From contig JAUIBK010000013.1 of the NCBI GenBank assembly GCA_030428205.1, forward strand, positions 1 through 64,000: a stretch of 64,000 bases of DNA, in the 5' to 3' direction. The notes beneath the pieces are model-generated. The model made no database searches, was not told where the DNA came from, and worked only from the letters and a program-made list of their open reading frames with translations. This DNA comes from a bacterium. GTDB lineage: Bacteria; Bdellovibrionota_C; UBA2361; RFPC01. The position numbers and the translations under genes were made by a program. This document shows, piece after piece, positions 60,343 to 64,000 of the stretch (positions within the stretch are counted from its first letter, which is position 1; each line of letters opens with the position of its first letter).

Positions 60343-60996
60343 TTATGCCGCATATTGCATACAAGCTGTCCGAGCAAATGGATTCATTCCGTAGTGGATT
60401 TGATCTTGGCTGCGGTAATCTTCGTAGTAGCGTTGAAGCTTTTTACGGAGCATGAGCCGAGATCGGTGGAGCCGTGACTTCACCGCTGGAACAGAGAGGT
60501 TTAAGACTTCACCGACTTCTTGGTTTGAAAGTCCGTCAACATCACGAAGGATGAAGATCTTTTTGTATTCTTCTGGGAGTTTTCCTACAGCTTCTTCTAG
60601 CTCCCGTCGGAGTTCGTGGCGAGAGCTCATGTAGTTGATGTCACATGTGTCACTTCTGTCTGTAAGCCAGCCGTTGTCACGTGAACCCTGGTTTACATCA
60701 TCAATTGAGATAGCGCTGTGCTTCTTACGTTGACGAAGTTTCATGAACGAGGTGTTGGCTGTGATACGGTAGAGCCAACTCGAGAAAGCCGACTTTCCCT
60801 GGAAAGTGCCAATCTTTGTATGAACCGTGATAAACACGTCCTGGAGGATCTCTTCGGTGTCGGATTCGTTGCGAGTGATGCGGAGTGCAAGACGGTGAAC
60901 TTTTTCTGTATACCGACGAACAAGTTCTACGTATGCAGCTTCTTCCCCACCTTTGAATGCCTCAACGAGTTCTTTATCTTTCCGAGTATCTTCCAT
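60343..60996 (-). CDS. ECF-type RNA polymerase sigma factor (RpoE-like)
   Basis: Region 2 is RRYTEKVHRLALRITRNESD through TFQGKSAFSSWLYRITANTS. Region 4 is LPEEYKKIFILRDVDGLSNQ then VGEVLNLSVPAVKSRLHRSR. The ATG at 60996 is chosen because AAGGAG lies 10 nt upstream; the TTG at 61005 would be too close to it. The C-terminus (YGMNPFARTACMQYAA) is about 25 residues longer than a minimal ECF. No anti-sigma gene is adjacent. Confidence 0.95.
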   Translation of the reverse strand: MEDTRKDKELVEAFKGGEEAAYVELVRRYTEKVHRLALRITRNESDTEEILQDVFITVHTKIGTFQGKSAFSSWLYRITANTSFMKLRQRKKHSAISIDDVNQGSRDNGWLTDRSDTCDINYMSSRHELRRELEEAVGKLPEEYKKIFILRDVDGLSNQEVGEVLNLSVPAVKSRLHRSRLMLRKKLQRYYEDYRSQDQIHYGMNPFARTACMQYAA

Positions 60997-61246
60997 GAAC
61001 CTCAATCTCCTTCATTAATACCAAGAGCCGCATGTGTGAGTGGCCCTCGAACCTTATGAGCCCACTTTGAACGATAATCGGGGAGCTGTTGTCACGGATT
61101 TGTAACAAGTGTGTAAGACTTCTGTATTTCTTGAGATTATCCGTAAATCCCGTACGTATACTTTGAAGAAGCCTTGCTTTTTGTTGCGAATATTGTGAGA
61201 ATTGCCAGGAAATATTCACTGTGATTTCAGTGTTTTGGAGGTTCCT

Positions 61247-61534
61247 ATGTCAGAAAGACGTGTACAGTGCTGCAAGCTTGGAGCTGAGCTCCCTGGGCTA
61301 GAAAAACCGCCATTTGCCGGCGATCTCGGCCAAAAAATCTTTGAAAATGTCTCTCAGCAGGCCTGGGATATGTGGGCCAATGATATGCAGGTGAAAGTGC
61401 TCAACGAATATCGCCTCAATATGGGCAAGAAAGAGGACTATGAAACACTTATTAAGCAGATGTCTCTCTTTCTCTGCCTCGATGAGGGCCAGGTGCTTGA
61501 AGTAGAGAACGAGCAACGGGGCCGTGGAGAATAA
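61247..61534 (+). CDS. yggX: Probable Fe(2+)-trafficking protein YggX
   Basis: A 95-aa protein matching YggX: RRVQCCKLGAELPGLEKPPF at the N-terminus, ISQQAW-like VSQQAWDMWANDMQVKVLNE, and LNMGKKEDYETL. It protects Fe-S proteins from oxidative damage. GGAGG lies 6 nt before the ATG at 61247, so the longer ORF from 61202 is not used. It is followed 6 nt later by proC. Confidence 0.93.
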   Translation: MSERRVQCCKLGAELPGLEKPPFAGDLGQKIFENVSQQAWDMWANDMQVKVLNEYRLNMGKKEDYETLIKQMSLFLCLDEGQVLEVENEQRGRGE

Positions 61535-61540
61535 CGTTCC

Positions 61541-62344
61541 GTGAAGATAACGGTCATTGGTGGTGGAAACATGGGGGCTGCCTTTGCAGTCTCTTTTCTT
61601 CAGGGAGGGATGCTCCGCCCTGACCAGCTCACTATTGTTGAGCCCTTTGAAGAGAAACATGCGGCACTTAAGGAAACCCTCGGGTGCCCAGTCATCTCTA
61701 CCCTGAACGATGATGCAGCTATAAGTGATATCGTTATCCTTGCCGTCAAACCACAGGTCTATAAAGAGGTCTGTGCTGAACTTTCTTCAAAACTCCAACC
61801 TAACCAGATAGTCTCCTCTATTATGGCTGGAGTCTCACTTGCTGCTCTTGAAAGTGCGCTTGATGGGCACAAGAAGCTTGTACGAGCGATGCCTAATCTT
61901 CCTGCGCAGATCGGAAAGGGAATGACAGTCTTTCTTTGTTCTCCTTCCATAGCAGAGGAAGAAGCGAGGTATTTGCGAGATCTCTTTGCAGCATCTGGAA
62001 AGGCACTTGAAGTAGAAGACGAAAAACTTATACATGCATCAACTGCTGTGTCAGGAAGTGGGCCAGGTTTTGTCTTGTATATTATAGAGGCCTTTCTTGA
62101 AGCAGCCTCTGAGATCGGGTTTTCCAAGCAAGAAGCTCGAATGCTTGTTTCTCAAACATTTCTCGGTGCCCAGGAGCTTTGGGATTCTCGTGCTAAGGAG
62201 GCCTCTGAACTTCGTACCCAGGTAACTTCACCTGGTGGCACAACTGCCGCTGGGATAGAGAGTTTCGAGCAAAATAAGTTAAAGGCTAAGATAGTTAAGG
62301 GTGTTAGGGCGGCCTTTGAGCGCTCACTTGAGCTTTCTTCGTAA
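61541..62344 (+). CDS. proC: Pyrroline-5-carboxylate reductase
   Basis: Catalyses the last step of proline synthesis with NAD(P)H. The Rossmann motif is VIGGGNMGAAFAVSFL, followed by VILAVKPQVYKEV, VRAMPNLPAQIGKG and the signature LRTQVTSPGGTTAAGIESFE. The start is GTG. In an operon with yggX. Length (267 aa) is standard. Confidence 0.97.
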   Translation: MKITVIGGGNMGAAFAVSFLQGGMLRPDQLTIVEPFEEKHAALKETLGCPVISTLNDDAAISDIVILAVKPQVYKEVCAELSSKLQPNQIVSSIMAGVSLAALESALDGHKKLVRAMPNLPAQIGKGMTVFLCSPSIAEEEARYLRDLFAASGKALEVEDEKLIHASTAVSGSGPGFVLYIIEAFLEAASEIGFSKQEARMLVSQTFLGAQELWDSRAKEASELRTQVTSPGGTTAAGIESFEQNKLKAKIVKGVRAAFERSLELSS

Positions 62345-62430
62345 GACCGTTAGATTTTCGTTGCACGTTAGTAATAAGGCTGTCAGTCTAACTCGTGCCA
62401 TTGCTTTGCTCTCTATCTGTGGAGATTTTT

Positions 62431-62928
62431 ATGCGTTACGTTGTTCTTTCTTTTCTTGTTCTGTTTTTTGCTGCTTGCTCGTCTACAGGTGCTTACCGAC
62501 CTATTGGTGGCTTTGAAAACGATGTTTTTGAGAAGCGTGCCGACAAGTCTCTTACTCCGCGCGAAGTACGGTTGAAGCCTGAGCAGCATCTCGATTCTCT
62601 CGTTGCATGGGTAGGAGAGGTAGAAAAGATCGATTTTGAAATTGCAGCTCAACCTCAGGTCGCACGGGTCCTTGCACGTTATAACGGTGTTGATTGGAGC
62701 TCTGGCTATGATTTTGGCAACGATAGCTTTCCTGAGACTCGTCCTGCAAAAGAGTTTTTTCAGGTCGCCCTTGAGATTACAGGGCCTGATACCCTAGAGC
62801 ACTATAAGAAAATACAACGTGGAGACAGGGTTGTGGCGTACGGCTATCCACGCGAGATTTTCCACGGAATAGTCGGCTTGTATCCGCTTGTATATTTTCG
62901 ACCGCTCGGCTTTGTTCCCGGAGAATAA
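62431..62928 (+). CDS. Outer-membrane-type lipoprotein, Slp-like
   Basis: Lipoprotein signal MRYVVLSFLVLFFAAC, then a small beta-rich domain (LVAWVGEVEKIDFEI, RGDRVVAYGYPREI, FRPLGF) whose layout recalls Slp-type or OB-like lipoproteins. GGAG lies 7 nt before the ATG at 62431. The family match is weak; the lipoprotein nature is clear. Confidence 0.75.
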   Translation: MRYVVLSFLVLFFAACSSTGAYRPIGGFENDVFEKRADKSLTPREVRLKPEQHLDSLVAWVGEVEKIDFEIAAQPQVARVLARYNGVDWSSGYDFGNDSFPETRPAKEFFQVALEITGPDTLEHYKKIQRGDRVVAYGYPREIFHGIVGLYPLVYFRPLGFVPGE

Positions 62929-62931
62929 CTC

Positions 62932-62950
62932 GCCCTTTGAGGGGCTTTTT
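62932..62950 (+). terminator. Short intrinsic terminator
   Basis: GCCC, loop TTTGAG, GGGC, then five T, starting 4 nt after the lipoprotein stop codon. The stem is only 4 bp, so efficiency is doubtful. Confidence 0.4.
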
Positions 62951-63039
62951 GGACTGCTGCTGACATCTTTCTAACGCACTGAAACTAAAAGAGAAATCGC
63001 TCTTAAGGGATTGTATTCTCTAACCTTTTGATTTTCTTC

Positions 63040-63067
63040 TCAAGGTGATCTTTAGGGTCGCCGATAC
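63040..63067 (+). promoter_or_regulatory. Possible sigma-28 promoter of fliS
   Basis: TCAAG (63040-63044) and GCCGATAC (63060-63067). The -10 matches 7 of 8 sigma-28 bases, and 16 nt separate TCAA from it (usual 15). It lies about 80 nt before the fliS ATG and resembles the element before flagellin. Confidence 0.4.
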
Positions 63068-63146
63068 CTAAGCTGTGACCCTTGTATGTAGTTTTTGCAG
63101 GGAATGTAGCGAATAGGAATATTTCGTACGAGTCAAAGGTTAGTTC

Positions 63147-63632
63147 ATGTACGGTAAAAACGCCCACAGCCAGTATCAGACAGTCCAGGTTACGACGACA
63201 GATAGAGGTCGCCTTCTCCTTATGATGTACGAAGGGGCGCTCAAATTTCTCCGTCAATCCAAGGCAGGCCTTGAAGAAAACGATATGGCCAAGTTCTGTC
63301 GCTTTCTTAGCAAAGCACAAGCGATTATCGCTGAGCTCATGAACACTCTTGATTTCGAAAAAGGTGGCCAGATTGCCAAAGACCTCGATCGCCTTTATGA
63401 TTTTATGCTCTTCTATCTTACTGAAGCTAATCTTCACCGTGACGTAAAACGTATTACGAAAGTGATTAGTCTGCTTGATACAGTTTATCTCGCGTATAAA
63501 GAGATTATCGAGAATGGGAAGGCTGCTGAAGTTCTTGGAAATGCGCTTAATGGTAGCGTTGCACCACAGTCTAGTTCAGCACCTCAAGCAGAGAATGAAG
63601 AGCCTGGACGTAGAGTTCAGATTTCACTTTAA
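63147..63632 (+). CDS. fliS: Flagellar export chaperone FliS
   Basis: FliS binds the C-terminal D0 helix of flagellin and keeps it unfolded for export. The N-terminus YGKNAHSQYQTVQVTTTDRG and RLLLMMYEGALKFLRQSKAG are typical. The helical bundle includes LDFEKGGQIAKDLDRLYDFM and LTEANLHRDVKRI. A Ser/Gln/Glu tail of about 25 residues is additional. An AAAGG lies 8 nt before the ATG. The cognate flagellin is probably the one at 23544. Confidence 0.95.
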   Translation: MYGKNAHSQYQTVQVTTTDRGRLLLMMYEGALKFLRQSKAGLEENDMAKFCRFLSKAQAIIAELMNTLDFEKGGQIAKDLDRLYDFMLFYLTEANLHRDVKRITKVISLLDTVYLAYKEIIENGKAAEVLGNALNGSVAPQSSSAPQAENEEPGRRVQISL

Positions 63633-63755
63633 CTGGCTCTTCCTTAACAACAGAGATCCTTCACATCGACGAACCTCATCTTATCCCCCTGGGTGAAAGA
63701 AGAGTGAAGAGGACTGCGCGCGTGCAGCACGCAGCCCCCTTTTGAGTGCCAGTTC

Positions 63756-64000
63756 CTATTGAGAGTGGAAGGCGCTCGTGGGAGTCGCCTTCCAGCTCTC
63801 CCAGGCGAACTGAAGCACAGCGACTTGACGGCGGTACTGGAGAGCTTCGTACTTATCCTTACCACGCTTGATCTTTCTTCCCGCAAGGCCATGATAGCCG
63901 TTGGTAGGAGTCGTATGAAGCGCGATGAAGGTCTGGAAGTAGCCGCCGTGTTGCTTAAGAAGTTCCACGACGGAAGCGAGAGTTTCGCCGACTTTGGTGC
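63756..64000 (-). CDS. C-terminal part of an unknown protein, cut by window end
   Basis: The frame is open from the right edge and encodes 81 residues ending at TAG: GETLASVVELLKQHGGYFQT, FIALHTTPTNGYHGLAG, RKIKRGKDKYEALQYRRQ, VAVLQFAWESWKATPTSAFH. No family is recognised. Codon choice (TTC, TAC, ATC, AAC, AAG, GGC) differs sharply from the AT-ending preference of neighbours, as expected for a very highly expressed gene or foreign DNA. The true start is outside the window. Confidence 0.6.
   Translation of the reverse strand, partial: TKVGETLASVVELLKQHGGYFQTFIALHTTPTNGYHGLAGRKIKRGKDKYEALQYRRQVAVLQFAWESWKATPTSAFHSQ

Overview
The window suggests a Gram-negative, flagellated bacterium. Evidence: lipobox lipoproteins, an apolipoprotein N-acyltransferase, an outer-membrane beta-barrel (DUF3570), flagellin and FliS. 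YggX, RmuC, lexA-recA and TctAB point to a proteobacterial or delta-proteobacteria-like lineage (Bdellovibrionota-like groups are possible), but a planctomycete-style dockerin protein and a T9SS/FlgD-like C-terminal domain do not fit a standard proteobacterium. I cannot assign a phylum. Gene density is high, no rRNA or tRNA was recognised, and many intergenic gaps carry large hairpin repeats.

Layout. 1-23 kb: a surface-glycan island with two DegT aminotransferases, a Gfo/Idh dehydrogenase, a FemAB/GNAT acyltransferase, a methyltransferase, three glycosyltransferase-type proteins with TPR tails, two PAPS-type sulfotransferases, a FAD oxidoreductase and LhgO. It is interrupted at 2.8-9.6 kb by a small-RNA-like unit, a split Cas4-like nuclease, an RGG-box protein and argS. 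23.5-25.5 kb: an unusual flagellin whose variable region is a seven-bladed beta-propeller, with a leader of two GGA-loop hairpins. 26-31 kb: a GltB-like FMN protein, an alpha/beta hydrolase and TctBA. 31-39 kb: small exported or membrane proteins, a LysM lipoprotein, a CBS protein, a TrmB-like methyltransferase and an aminotransferase, separated by mosaic repeats. 39.6-41.5 kb: lexA-recA. 41.6-47 kb: a receiver protein, a DUF4266/DUF3570/TlpA/ApbE cassette, rmuC and a GNAT. 47-57 kb: lnt with an HExxH protein, an exported ACP-like protein, a CNNM/CBS protein, a very large S8 protease with FG-GAP-like repeats and its partner secreted protein. 57-64 kb: an SGNH hydrolase, an EamA exporter, an ECF sigma factor, yggX-proC, a lipoprotein, fliS and a partial gene.

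How it fits together. The glycan island next to flagellin is best read as a flagellin or surface-glycan modification locus: 3-amino sugar synthesis, N-acylation, glycosyl transfer and sulfation. The most notable novelties are the propeller flagellin, an arginyl-tRNA synthetase with a PheT/EMAPII-type tRNA-binding OB domain inserted in its catalytic half, a modular hairpin-core-hairpin repeat family found mostly between convergent genes (one copy splits the Cas4-like gene and its removal restores the frame), and a promoter-hairpin-terminator unit that looks like a small RNA gene.
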